A DNA stretch of 64,000 bases from Henckelia pumila (GCF_033568475.1 NC_133122.1:184965449-185029448); one strand, 5' to 3'. Numbered from the stretch's first letter, positions 30,547-39,968 are shown. Made by a program: numbers and translations. The notes: generated by a model from the sequence alone, not told the origin.

Positions 30547-32249
30547 TGAACAACGCAATCAGGGATGAGGAGGACACTCAAACAGGCGCAAATCCTCTCG
30601 GACCAAATCTTCGGTGGAGTAAAAATCACCCACCTGATCTGGTCATCGGTAACCTTACTGCACCTATTCGTACACGTAATCAACTAATTGATGAGCTATT
30701 GCATGCAGCTTTCATTTCACAGCTAGAGCCCAAACACATAAATGAAGCATTGCAAGATGTTAGCTGGATTGAAGCAATGCAAGAAGAACTAAATCAATTC
30801 ACTAAAAACAAAGTGTGAAATCTAGTCCCTCGATCGACAAATCAAAACATCATAGGCACCCGATGGGTGTTTCGCAACAAATTAAATGAGGATGGGACAG
30901 TGGTGAGAAATAAAGCCCGAATGGTTGCTCAAGGATTCAGACAAGAGGAAGGCATTGACTTTGACGAATCATTCGCTCCAGTAGCAAGGCTTGAGGCTAT
31001 CAGAATATTCCTTGCCTATGCTGCTTACAAAACTTCAATGTATATCAAATGGATGTCAAGTCAGCTTTTCTCAATGGTCTACTTCAAGAAGAAGTATATG
31101 TTAAACAACCACCAGGTTTTATCAATTCTTTAACTCCTAATTTTGTTTTTAAGCTTGATAAAGCTCTTTATGGCTTAAAACAAGCACCGCGTGCATGGTA
31201 TGATACATTATCACAATTCCTATTAGATCATGCCTTTACTATAGGAACATTCGATAAGACTATTTTTAAGTTTGTTAAAGAAGATCACATTTTACTCGTT
31301 CAAATATATGTAGATGATATTATATATGGATCAACTAATCCTTGTCTATGCGAGAAATTTTCTAAGATGATGCAGGAACAGTTTGAAATGAGCATGATGG
31401 GAGAATTAAATTTCTTCCTCGGACTACAAGTCAAGAAGCTGGATAATGGCATCTTCATAAATCAAACTAAGTACACCAAAGAATTATCAAGAAGTTTGGT
31501 ATGGAGAATTGCTATGCCATTTCTACACCTATGAGTGCTTCTATTAAACTTGACAAAGATGAAGCAGGAACACCAGTTGAGGTAACTATGTATCGAGGTC
31601 TAATCGGTTCATTACTTTATCTTACGGCCAGTAGACCAGATATTATGTTTGGTGTATGTTTGTTGCAAGATTTCAAGCAGCACCCAAACAATCGCATTAC
31701 ATTGCAGACAAGAGGATTATTAAATATCTTAAAGGCACTACAAATATGGGTCTTTGGTATTCCAAAGACTCAGAATTTAACATTGTTGGCTATTCAGATG
31801 CAGATTATGCAGGTTGCAATATTGACAGAAAAAGCACTGGCGGATCGTGTCAATTTTTGGGAGATAGACTTATTTCATGGTTCAGTAAGAAGCAAACATC
31901 AATCGCCACCTCTACTGCTGAAGCAGAATACCTTGCAGCTGGCAGTTGCTGTGCTCAAATACTATGGATACAACAATAGCTTAGGGACTATGGAATCAAG
32001 TCAAATGAAGCTCCTATATTTTGTGACATCACGAGTGCTATTGCAATCACTCAAAATCCAGTAATGCATTCCAGAACCAAGCACATTGATGTGCGCCATC
32101 ATTTCATTCGTGAACACGTACTCAAAAATGAGATTCAAATGATCTACGTATCTACTGACCAGCAGGCAGCAGATATTTTCACCAAGCCATTGTCGGATGC
32201 TAAGTTTTCTTATTTTCACATTATTCTTGGTTTAATTGATTTAAATTAA
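30547..32249 (+). pseudogene. Copia reverse transcriptase and RNase H, broken
   Basis: This is the C-terminal half of a Ty1/Copia polyprotein. It contains [74 protein letters not shown] and the catalytic YVDD (31307-31318), then SLLYLTASRPDI, GYSDADYAGC (RNase H) and the C-terminal SRTKHIDVRHHFIRE and ADIFTKPL. It is broken by a TGA at 30816-30818, frame changes near 31040, 31490 and 31650, and a TAG near 31978. The integrase and everything upstream are absent. Confidence 0.9.
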
Positions 32250-32278
32250 GACAAGCATGATTTTAGGGAGAATAATCG

Positions 32279-32284
32279 TTTATT
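32279..32284 (-). terminator. Poly(A) signal of antisense gene A
   Basis: On the minus strand AATAAA lies about 45 nt past the stop of the 126-residue antisense ORF, within GAAATAAAC, a context shared with the signal of antisense gene B. Confidence 0.5.
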
Positions 32285-32328
32285 TCTTTTAAAGAACAAA
32301 ATAATTTCATTACATGGAGTGCTTAACC

Positions 32329-32709
32329 CTATCCCCTAGTGAGTCTGAAGTTAGCATGAGCCGCAGAAATTCTGCTTCTCATTTCACGACTCCACTCTAT
32401 CATCCAGACGGAGAGCGAGACTTGACCATTGCAGACGTCATCTTCGAAATAGATGTTCTGCATCTCGTCTCTTTCTGCCAACAACATCATGAGCCGAATA
32501 GCAGATAGCCTTAGCACCACACCAGTGCTCTGGGTTCGCAAGCAACGCTTGCACCATAGCAACCCTGCAGCAAGGCCTGGCCTAAGAGGCACAACACCTG
32601 AACGATGTTGACGACGAATGGATTCCATCATATACCACACGCTCATGCCTCTTTCCACAACTCTACTTCTGTAGATGGACTTTCGTCTTTCGAAATCGGA
32701 TTCATCCAT
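32329..32709 (-). CDS. Antisense gene A in the Copia element, 126 residues, unknown function
   Basis: This ORF runs against the retrotransposon, from ATG at 32709 to TAG at 32329. The protein is basic (MDESDFERRKSIYRSR at the start) with an Ala/Leu-rich middle (RPGLAAGLLWC) and a C-terminal part LLAERDEMQNIYFEDDV, then MIEWSREMRSRI. I do not recognise a domain. It has gene-like surroundings: GCCTATAAATA on the minus strand about 65 bp upstream of the ATG, an A-rich 5' leader (AACAATAACAAATAACAAAC), and AATAAA downstream. The C-terminal pattern (LL, I, DD, W-x2-E, I) can be lined up with antisense gene B, 0.4 kb away, and the flanks resemble each other too, so the two look like old duplicates. 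The frame is uninterrupted although the neighbouring pol is broken. Confidence 0.6.
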   Translation of the reverse strand: MDESDFERRKSIYRSRVVERGMSVWYMMESIRRQHRSGVVPLRPGLAAGLLWCKRCLRTQSTGVVLRLSAIRLMMLLAERDEMQNIYFEDDVCNGQVSLSVWMIEWSREMRSRISAAHANFRLTRG

Positions 32710-32773
32710 TTTTTGTTTGTTATTTGTTATTGTTTCAACTAAGCTATGATCTATTTACTTGTTTACATAACAG

Positions 32774-32784
32774 TATTTATAGGC
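32774..32784 (-). promoter_or_regulatory. TATA box of antisense gene A
   Basis: GCCTATAAATA on the minus strand ends 65 bp upstream of the gene A ATG. The identical 11-mer lies at almost the same spacing before gene B. Confidence 0.6.
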
Positions 32785-33077
32785 GAAGAATACCAAAGGC
32801 CAAAGGTCATGAATGCCAACAGTTACCCACTGATTCATCTTCGAGAAAATCCGAAAGAGATACTGGCTCAGACTGTTGATAAACATATATTATCGATATT
32901 TCTGCACTCTTGCATTTATTTAAAAGCTTAAAATAGTTATTATTTTTAACAGTGATTTGTCATTATTAATATATGTTTTCTTTCTCTATGATATCTCGTT
33001 TAATATGTGATGTGACGTAACTTTATTGCTCGTTGCTTACTATTTCATAAAAGAAGATAATGCGCAAAATAAATTTG

Positions 33078-33083
33078 TTTATT
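33078..33083 (-). terminator. Poly(A) signal of antisense gene B
   Basis: On the minus strand AATAAA lies 20 nt past the gene B stop, inside TTTGAAATAAACAAATT. Confidence 0.5.
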
Positions 33084-33102
33084 TCAAAGAGAGAAGGACA
33101 TA

Positions 33103-33504
33103 TTACATGAGAGCCCTACCGATCTCCTTCTCCACCTCACTCTTCCAAGAAAGCATGAAGAACGTAAGCTCCCTGGTAGGAGAGCGAACGTAGCCGAGAT
33201 CATCCGACCGGATGCACTCTAGTCCTTCTAGCTCTTTGTAGAGCAAGAGGAGCAACAGGCCCTCTGGACTGAAGACCAACATCGAGTCCGACGACCCCAG
33301 CTTATCTTCATATTGCTGCACAAGGGCAGCATAGTCTCTCTCAGAATCGTGTGGATGGCCAATTGAGAGAAACAGACACAGCTCTTCAATTGTCTCCATT
33401 TCTTCAATAACTTGGAAGAACACAGCATCTTCGTACTCTCGAGACCTAACTCTCGTCAGAGCAGCGGTGAATTCTTCTACCAAATCACCTCCCGGACCCG
33501 GCAT
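33103..33504 (-). CDS. Antisense gene B in the Copia element, 133 residues, unknown function
   Basis: The ORF starts at ATG 33504 on the minus strand and ends TAA at 33103. The protein is acidic and probably helical: MPGPGGDLVEEFTAALTRVR, then DAVFFQVIEEMETIEELCLFLS, a YAALVQQYEDKLGSS stretch, a leucine run (EGLLLLLLYKELEGLECI) and SWKSEVEKEIGRALM at the end. I do not recognise the family. A TATA box (GCCTATAAATA) lies 60 bp upstream and AATAAA 20 nt downstream, so it has all parts of a compact RNA polymerase II gene. It is adjacent to, and in the same orientation as, gene A and lies head-to-head with the long sense ORF starting at 33978. The frame is intact. A spurious ORF is possible, but composition and the paired signals argue for a real gene. 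Confidence 0.65.
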   Translation of the reverse strand: MPGPGGDLVEEFTAALTRVRSREYEDAVFFQVIEEMETIEELCLFLSIGHPHDSERDYAALVQQYEDKLGSSDSMLVFSPEGLLLLLLYKELEGLECIRSDDLGYVRSPTRELTFFMLSWKSEVEKEIGRALM

Positions 33505-33563
33505 ATTGTTTTCTGATTTATTGAATGATTTCTTATTGTTACACGACTGATATATTCATTTCA

Positions 33564-33574
33564 TATTTATAGGC
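33564..33574 (-). promoter_or_regulatory. TATA box of antisense gene B
   Basis: GCCTATAAATA on the minus strand ends 60 bp upstream of the gene B ATG. With the sense ORF starting 400 bp to its right, the interval 33575-33977 would be a bidirectional promoter region. Confidence 0.6.
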
Positions 33575-33946
33575 ATAAAAAGAGAAGGTAAAACGTCGGG
33601 TGATATCAATCGTCTACTGAACGGAACACGCATCAAATCATTACTCTGAAAATCGACGGCGTGTCCAAGACATCACATATCATGATGTCAGACATTCAAG
33701 AATGATTACAGTCATTGGAATTCGAATCCAACCACCTTATATTATATTTTATTATATTATATTCATTGTACTTACTTTATTTTACCGCGTATCTTTCATT
33801 CTCTCTCTCTCTTTCAAAATTCAAAAGTTTAAGTGACGTGGCACCATATTTACCGATCATTTCACACGTCTCTCACAAAACTTGTCTTGCAAATCGAACT
33901 CATATTCACTTTTTGCATCTGCATTCTTCACAAACTATTGATTAAA

Positions 33947-33960
33947 ATTTTTGTTTGCAG
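33947..33960 (+). promoter_or_regulatory. Candidate 3' splice site before the long sense ORF
   Basis: A T-rich tract ending TTTTTGTTTGCAG lies 17 nt before the ATG at 33978. It is a strong plant acceptor. Splicing to such a site would let the ORF be expressed from the long retrotransposon RNA, as for env genes; the donor was not identified. Confidence 0.4.
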
Positions 33961-33977
33961 AAAAAAAAAACTCAAGT

Positions 33978-36353
33978 ATGTCTATCCAAAAGACTTGCCT
34001 GGCTATTAATTTCGATGAAGTCCATTCCATCCAGAATGCGGAAATTTCAGTCATGTTCAACATGATTGAAGCTTCAGGACTTCGCAAATTTCTTAGCTCC
34101 GGATCAACGGTCAACTATGATCTGGTCAAGGAATTCTTTGAATCCGCCCAACTACATCATGGAAGCATCATATGTATCATCAGAGGACGGAAGATCGAGT
34201 TCAATCAACGTTTATTCAGCGACACTTTCAACTTTCCCACAACCGGTTTGATGAAATGCGCAGACTTACCTGACGGAAATGCAACTCACTGGGCAGCTCA
34301 ATTCATACTTGATGGCTCATCCATTAAGGTCAATGGCCTCAAACAAAGCTTGAATCCAGCATACCGACTATTGGCTAACATAGTTGCAAAAACTCTTTTA
34401 GCCAAGGATGGATCCTACGGCAATATCACTCTCGAAAAGCTTCAGTACATGGCCTCTATTGCCTCCCAGTTGAACTTCAACTGGTCTTCAATTCTCTACT
34501 CTACTCTATGTGAAATGAATAGAGGCAAAGGACAATCGGAAGGTTTTGCACTACAGATATGTTATCTACTTGCAGCTCTAGACGTTGACTCCTCAGACTA
34601 TGAAGTCCTTTATGCAGCCAAATGGTTAAATGCAGTCACAATCCCTCTGTTCTTAAACAAGAATCAGGTGACTTCTGACCAGCTCAGGACTATCAAACAA
34701 GAAATTGGGGCAGATCAACAAACTGCCAAAAGCACTGCAGCTCCCCAAGTCAAGCGTACTCGACCGATCAGACAACCTATTCAAGTGGACTCTAATCTGG
34801 AGGATGAGGTTAGTGACAATGCTCCCTTAGTTCAAGTATTCGCTCACCCCTCTCCATCCCAAAAGGCAAAAATGGCTCCCAAGCTATCTCACCCGAAACG
34901 AAAGAGGATCAAGTTTCTATCTACAGTTCACACCCCAACGTCTCAACTGACCACAGCAACCACTAAAGTCTTAACATCCGAAACACTACCTACTCACCCA
35001 ATCCAAATTCCCCAAGTAAATTCCGAACCAATTTACAGCACCATTGTTACCACATTACCCATTTTTCTGCCCTCACCGACTTCATCAGTTAATATTGCTT
35101 CCGTCATCAGTCAGCAAATCTTGAGAACACAAGAGTTGGTTGTGAAGACCCAGATTCCTCCACCAAAAGGGATCACTATCCAGGAACTCTCGTTCTTTGC
35201 ACTGACCACAACTTCAACCGACCCTCAGGGCAAAGGAAAAGCACCTCTCATCCCATTTCAAAAAGCCCAATCGGTAGTAAAAATGGAGGTTCTTATCATT
35301 ATTTTTAACATTCTCCGGGCTGTGCGGTTCAAACTACAGGAATTTGATGAACGGGTGAACTATCGTCTGAATGCTTCATATTCTCAGATCTTGCTTGAGA
35401 ATAAATTGGAGTACCTTTCCAAATTGGAAGACAAAATGTTCATTCTCACTACCACATCAAATCTTGAAACAGCACTCGACAGATATAAGTTGGTGGACAT
35501 TCAGCTCCGTGATAGTCTCGCCCGATATATTCTTGCCAAAAGAGAGAAGAATTATCAGCCGATGAGCAAAACTGCCAAAGATGACACTGAAGTCATCTTA
35601 CGTCTTAAGCAGTCAGTTGATGTCACTGACACCTTTTTACGAGAATATCGGCTCAAATACTCCATCCCACTACCGGACGACGAATACATACAGGCGTATA
35701 ACAACGAAGTTCAGGCCATGATCCCTCTTCTAGATTCTCATGATAACTCGGAAGCATCTGACTTCGTATTCTCAGCAGAGGAACATGAATTTATTGCGGC
35801 ACAAGACGAATGTCCCTTGACATATTTTCCGTTTGCTTCCTCATCAGCCTCTGAACCTACATCAAGTGCTGATCTCATCACAGATCCTCAACTGATTGAC
35901 TCAATCACAACAGTTGCTGGTGATAATCTTCCTGAGATCCCACTCACATCAGTCTCATATGTTATGCAATCAATTTTTTATGATGAACAACCAACATCTC
36001 CTCTTCTGGAGATTCATTCTGAAGACTCGCCTCAACCGACGACTGACGGCTCGCAGCCCTCCAGTCCAATTCACCAAACAGATCAGGTGATTGGCATCGA
36101 TGTCCGTTCATCGATCGAGACCACCAAAGTCTCGCCTCCAAGAGAACAAACTGCTACACTTGCTTCAACTTCAGTTGCTGACTCCGAACCAACGAATTAT
36201 GCTTTGGAACGCATCGTAGAAGATCTTCGCGTAACCACACAGCGAATCAGCAATCGCATACAAGGACAAGACGCTAGCATTGACAACACAAGATCATTAT
36301 GTCTCGCCTTAACAGTTTGTCTTCTGAACTCGGCAGATGCGTCACTGAACTGA
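33978..36353 (+). CDS. Long sense ORF in env position of the Copia element, about 790 residues
   Basis: The first ATG in a sensible context is 33978 (MSIQKTCLAINFDEVHS); the frame runs to a TGA at 36351. The N-terminal about 230 residues form a compact globular-looking domain (MFNMIEASGLRKFL, then LVKEFFESAQ, IICIIRGRKIEFNQRLFSDTF and WSSILYSTLCEMN). The middle (about 240-450) is a Pro/Ser/Thr-rich low-complexity linker with basic patches (HPKRKRIKFL). Residues 450-570 look helical, followed by an acidic Ser/Pro-rich segment and a heptad-like C-terminus. No signal peptide or clear membrane span is visible, unlike a true envelope. From memory, proteins of this plan are abundant in Dorcoceras/Boea annotations under unrelated names, suggesting a retrotransposon family; this should be searched. 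The frame shifts near 36290, so the true C-terminus lies in the overlapping frame. Confidence 0.65.
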   Translation: MSIQKTCLAINFDEVHSIQNAEISVMFNMIEASGLRKFLSSGSTVNYDLVKEFFESAQLHHGSIICIIRGRKIEFNQRLFSDTFNFPTTGLMKCADLPDGNATHWAAQFILDGSSIKVNGLKQSLNPAYRLLANIVAKTLLAKDGSYGNITLEKLQYMASIASQLNFNWSSILYSTLCEMNRGKGQSEGFALQICYLLAALDVDSSDYEVLYAAKWLNAVTIPLFLNKNQVTSDQLRTIKQEIGADQQTAKSTAAPQVKRTRPIRQPIQVDSNLEDEVSDNAPLVQVFAHPSPSQKAKMAPKLSHPKRKRIKFLSTVHTPTSQLTTATTKVLTSETLPTHPIQIPQVNSEPIYSTIVTTLPIFLPSPTSSVNIASVISQQILRTQELVVKTQIPPPKGITIQELSFFALTTTSTDPQGKGKAPLIPFQKAQSVVKMEVLIIIFNILRAVRFKLQEFDERVNYRLNASYSQILLENKLEYLSKLEDKMFILTTTSNLETALDRYKLVDIQLRDSLARYILAKREKNYQPMSKTAKDDTEVILRLKQSVDVTDTFLREYRLKYSIPLPDDEYIQAYNNEVQAMIPLLDSHDNSEASDFVFSAEEHEFIAAQDECPLTYFPFASSSASEPTSSADLITDPQLIDSITTVAGDNLPEIPLTSVSYVMQSIFYDEQPTSPLLEIHSEDSPQPTTDGSQPSSPIHQTDQVIGIDVRSSIETTKVSPPREQTATLASTSVADSEPTNYALERIVEDLRVTTQRISNRIQGQDASIDNTRSLCLALTVCLLNSADASLN

Positions 36354-36628
36354 AAAACTACAAAGAACGCAATCTTCGAGCTATGGGTACTATTGTCGAA
36401 CAGGTCTCTCAAACTGTTCGACTCACAAATGAGCATACTTCAACGCAAACCTCAGTTCTTCAGGCTGATTTAACCGCTCATATCGACTCCCGTATTGACA
36501 CTTTTCAAACCACTGTCGGTGCTCAACTAGGAGAGATCATCTCTCATCTCACCCGTGGTGATGTCAAAAAGGGGGAAGTACCCAAAAAATCAGTTGACAC
36601 CTCTTCAGAGAGAATGCAAAGGAAGTAA
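36299..36628 (+). pseudogene. C-terminal coiled-coil part of the long sense ORF, shifted frame
   Basis: This frame overlaps the end of the long ORF and encodes about 109 residues with strong heptad character (LNSLSSELGRCVTELKNYK, TIVEQVSQTVRLTNEH, SRIDTFQTTVGAQLGEIISHL), ending in a basic tail DVKKGE... The transition from the upstream coiled coil is natural if one base was lost or gained near 36290-36300. It ends 190 bp before the 3' LTR. Confidence 0.6.
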
Positions 36629-36820
36629 GGTACATTTTATGTACATTTTATTTACTTAACGCAATGTAGGTGTAATAGGTTTTCACTGCTACTTATCAAT
36701 GATTGCTTGTAACATTAATTGTTCAATGCAATTAATCTTCGCAATGAATTCATTTCGTCTTCTATCTTCTTTAAATGATTTTTGGGGCCTAGGTTTTGTC
36801 ATCACCAAAAAGGGGAAAAT

Positions 36821-38087
36821 TGTTGAATCCTGACTTTTGGTGATAACAAAACAATACTTTGTTGTTTAGTCGGCTGCCATTTATTTGTATAAGCAGCTAC
36901 GTCAACCGAACAAAGACATATCTATCGACGTCAGCCAAAGCATACAAAGCAGCTACGTCAACCGAGCAAAGACACATCTACCGACGGCAACCAAAGCATG
37001 CAAAGAAGTTGTACGACAACCGAACAAAGTACACATCTACCGACGTTAGCTAAAACTTATCAACCAACGAAAAATGTAAAAACAGTTGTATGTCAAACGG
37101 AACAAAGACATATCTACCTACTGAGATATCTACCGAACTTCAAATACAGAAAGCTATACGCTACATTTTGAAGTTACAGTTTCCCAGATCTCAGAAAGTG
37201 ACAAGACAACTAAAAAGAAAAAGGACGAAGCATTTAAGGATTCATCTGATAAAGTGAGAAAGCCTTAAATAGCATTTATTGTGAGCGACACATTGAATAG
37301 ACAATTAAAGGCACTCCCAGTACGAAATATTCAGAAAGCTTTGTCAGTAGGGAAATCCTACCGTTGGACAAAGAAGAAAGACGTTGAAGACTAAGGCTAT
37401 ATATATCAAAGCCTATATAGACAGAACATACGACAGAACACAACACAACAACGCTTATTGAAAATCTGTCTATCTGAGCTCTCGAACCCATCTTGAATAC
37501 TCAACCGCTCAAAGAGAAAACCCTTAGCTTTAACAGCCTTATCTGATCTTCAAAGATATCTTTTTCAAGGGTTGCTCAAATCCAGATATCGTTTGAAGAA
37601 CGCTACCTGATGCAAGGATTTGAGAAGTCTTAAGTCCTCAAGAGACTAAGACAATCATCATCACCATCTGAAGAAAAGCTTGATAAGAGCTTTAAATCTT
37701 ATCACTGTGAATCTAGGAGTTCCATATTAGGCATTGGATAAGTCCTAACTTGGATCGGGTATATTGCAAGATGTTGTAATAACCAAAGTCTTCTAGTGAA
37801 TCCTTCCGAGGTGGAAGAAGGGGTGACGTAGGAAATTGAGCTCCAAACATCAAAGAAACATATATGTGTCTACTTACGTTATTGCATTACATCATTCCAT
37901 GGATATCATCTAGCATATTGAGAGCTATTTCCGCACTAATCATAGTTGCTCTTATATTTCTAGTAGGCTAAAAGAAAACCGATCGAGTGAACTAACATTT
38001 ACTCAACCATATTGCATTAGATTTTAAAGACTATCATTATTGTGTATTCACCCCCCCCCCCCCTACATACTATATCGATCCCCAACA
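36821..38087 (+). mobile_element. 3' LTR of the Copia element, about 1.27 kb
   Basis: The LTR starts TGTTGAATCC right after the polypurine tract AAAAAGGGGAAAAT and ends ATCCCCAACA, giving TGTTG / CAACA ends. The run of 13-14 Cs near 38051-38063 before a TACAT and the terminal CAACA is the typical end of Sirevirus-like Copia LTRs. The left part carries four diverged copies of an AACCGA(A/G)CAAAGACA-TCTACCGACG unit (36895-37060). Confidence 0.75.
36890..37115. repeat. Short tandem repeat within the Copia LTR, period about 59 bp
   Basis: Units of GTCAACCGAACAAAGACATA / TCTA(C/T)CGACGTCAGCCAAAGCAT recur at about 36900, 36957 and 37016 with a weaker fourth copy near 37075. U3 tandem repeats of this kind often carry enhancer function; nothing more is shown here. 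Confidence 0.6.
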
Positions 38088-38700
38088 GATGGTGAATCCT
38101 CTCCATCTTTTTTCTCCACACCATCTGATACACAAACATTGAAAAAGGAGATAATGTGCAAGAAGTGAGCAAAACCACTTGGCCGATAGGAAGGAAGGCC
38201 TTCAAAAGGACAATTAGAGAAAAAGAATCGAAAGATGCAAACATGGTGAAAATGTTGAAAACAATACATAAAGTAGAAAAAAAAAGGAGATAATGAGATG
38301 ACTGCTAGTTTTATTTTATCTAAAAAATGTTCTTTTCTTCGTTCAAAGGTCTGTTTAGCGGAGCTAAACCATCGGAGTGAGAGAGATTGTGATGCACTTT
38401 TTGCGGAGTCTCCCAAACGATGGTACCTACAATCAGAAGGCCCCGCTTAAATATGTTCTCGACGGTGGAGATGTCACGAGCTACGATTTATCGTCAGCTA
38501 CGGACCGCTTCCCTTCGGCTCGAAATTGTATCGATTGACCTGAACCCTACTTCTGTTTCATTGCTCGGGTTATCCTGAAGCTGCTAACCTGTCCTCTTTG
38601 ACTGACGGAATTGTTTCATCGCGTTCTACTGTCTTACGTGGATGTTTGATAAAAGATCATTATGCAACAATGACTCAAAATATGGAAAAGAAGTTTTAAA
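38088..38700. other. Unassigned DNA between the Copia LTR and the Harbinger remnant
   Basis: A few GC-richer stretches (38400-38620) suggest old coding or element sequence, but no frame gives a recognisable protein. The left end of the Harbinger element should lie here or further left but was not found. Confidence 0.3.
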
Positions 38701-38880
38701 ATGAGAATGATGGAGCATGAGATGAGTGTGAAGGAACAACAAAGAATAGAGATAGAGCAAGAATATCGAATCATGGAAAAAAATGTTAACAGTCCAAGGC
38801 CTACTGACATTCAACGTCGGTATTACAGAAGCAAGAACAAATTCTTCGAAAAAGATTCAATTAGTAATTTATTTCGTTGA
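38701..38880 (+). pseudogene. C-terminus of a PIF/Harbinger ORF1-like (NAM-associated type) protein
   Basis: A 59-codon frame runs from ATG 38701 to TGA 38878. It is highly charged and helical (MEHEMSVKEQQRIEIEQEY, RIMEKNVNSPRPTDIQRRYY), like the C-terminal domain of plant Harbinger ORF1 and NAM-associated proteins: an E/K/Q-rich helix, RIM-x(5)-P, then Y(Y/W)-x3-K/Q. The context supports this, because the DNA just downstream ends in a Harbinger terminal inverted repeat. The upstream MYB-like part is lost. Confidence 0.5.
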
Positions 38881-39225
38881 TATTTCATTATATTTTATTC
38901 GGTTTTAATCTTTTAAATTTGTTGTACTTTTTTAAATTTTATTTCATGTCTTTTTATTTCGTGTATTTTTATTTTGTGGTGTTGTATTTCAAATTATTTT
39001 TAAAATTTAATTATGTGTATTTTAAATTTGTTATATTTATGTGCAATTTTATTATGTTTTTTTTAAAAAAAATATTAAATATAATAAAATATAATTTCAA
39101 CGTCATCTCTACAAAATCATCATTCCATTATAGAAACGTACAATGAAGTTATCAACGCTGACATGATCATGCGATCAAGTTATCAACATCATCACACCAA
39201 CTTCCTCACATTGTTGAACATGCTC
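38881..39225 (+). mobile_element. 3' terminal region of a Harbinger element, parent-like of the 13.7 kb MITE
   Basis: The right end TTGTTGAACATGCTC (39211-39225) followed by TTA is the inverse of the left end of the MITE at 13735. Reading leftward the similarity continues for over 170 bp (GTGAGGAAGTTGGTGTG, AACTTGATCGCATGAT, ATGTCAGCGTTGATAAC, TCATTGT, GTTTCTA) and into a shared AT-rich interior. This copy carries ORF1 sequence, so it is nearer to an autonomous element than the MITE. Confidence 0.65.
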
Positions 39226-39263
39226 TTAGAGATCAAGGAAGATTTAAAAAAGACAGTGTATTT

Positions 39264-39960
39264 TAGGGGTGACAAATTTTACATAAATCCCGACCCGTCC
39301 CGATTCCCAACCCGTTCTTGTCCCGAAATTTTCCCAACCCAAAATTTTCCCGACCCGAGTGGTCGGGATTTTTTCCGACCCGATCAATTTTGGGATCGAG
39401 ATCGGGATAGGCAACTCTTCATGACGGGATTCTCGACCCGACCCGAATATAAAAATAATATTTTTTAAATAATTTTTTAAAAATTTTTATGTTTTAATAT
39501 TAATGTTTTATAATTATATACCATATAATTTTTTTTATATTTATCTTTTTTAATATTAACATTGAGTTATAAATTTTTATTTTATTTTTTTATTATTATG
39601 AATAATTATATGTTTTTTTTTATTAATCAAGTAGTTGTTTTAGTTTATTTGTAATGTACTAAAAAAATATTTTAGTTTTTTAATGGTTATATATAAAGAA
39701 ATTTTAATTTATTTGTAATGTATTAAAAAATTGTTTGATTTTTTTCATAAATTTTTTTCAAAAAAATATTTTCATAGGATTTTTTTTTTAAAAAAAATAT
39801 TATTCGGGATTACTCTCTCCCGACCCGACGGGATCCCGAACATTCGAGTTCCGACACTTTTCGGGTGCGGAATTGGGAGAAAAAAAATATCTCAATTCCT
39901 ATCGGGATGAAAATCGGGTAAGGGGGTTACGGGACGGGTCCCGACCCGATTCCACCCCTA
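39264..39960. mobile_element. hAT-type MITE with perfect 8-bp target duplication, 697 bp
   Basis: The ends TAGGGGTG and CACCCCTA form the inverted repeat and both sides carry GTGTATTT (39256-39263, 39961-39968). TAGGGGTG ends with an 8-bp duplication place it in hAT. Subterminal regions are dense in CCCGACCCG on the left and CGGGACGGGTCCCGACCCGA on the right, so the single strands could fold back. The middle is extremely AT-rich. Confidence 0.9.
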
Positions 39961-39968
39961 GTGTATTT

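Larger units (their letters stand above)
30547..38087 (+). mobile_element. 5'-truncated Copia element with sense and antisense extra genes
   Basis: The element runs from a broken pol (30547-32249) through about 4.6 kb of extra sequence to a 3' LTR (36821-38087). The extra region holds two antisense ORFs and one long sense ORF. A sense ORF between pol and the LTR is the layout of Sirevirus-type Copia elements, whose extra ORF is called env-like. The 5' LTR, gag, protease and integrase are missing, so no target duplication can be read. The purine-rich AAAAAGGGGAAAAT before the LTR is the polypurine tract and fixes the orientation. Confidence 0.75.

Noticed and set aside
33951-33977. Start of the long Copia sense ORF at 33951
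   Set aside because: The first codon there is TTG and overlaps a likely splice acceptor; the first ATG is at 33978.
38041-38063. Run of Cs as a telomere-like or special structure
   Set aside because: A C run before a CAACA end is ordinary for this type of Copia LTR.
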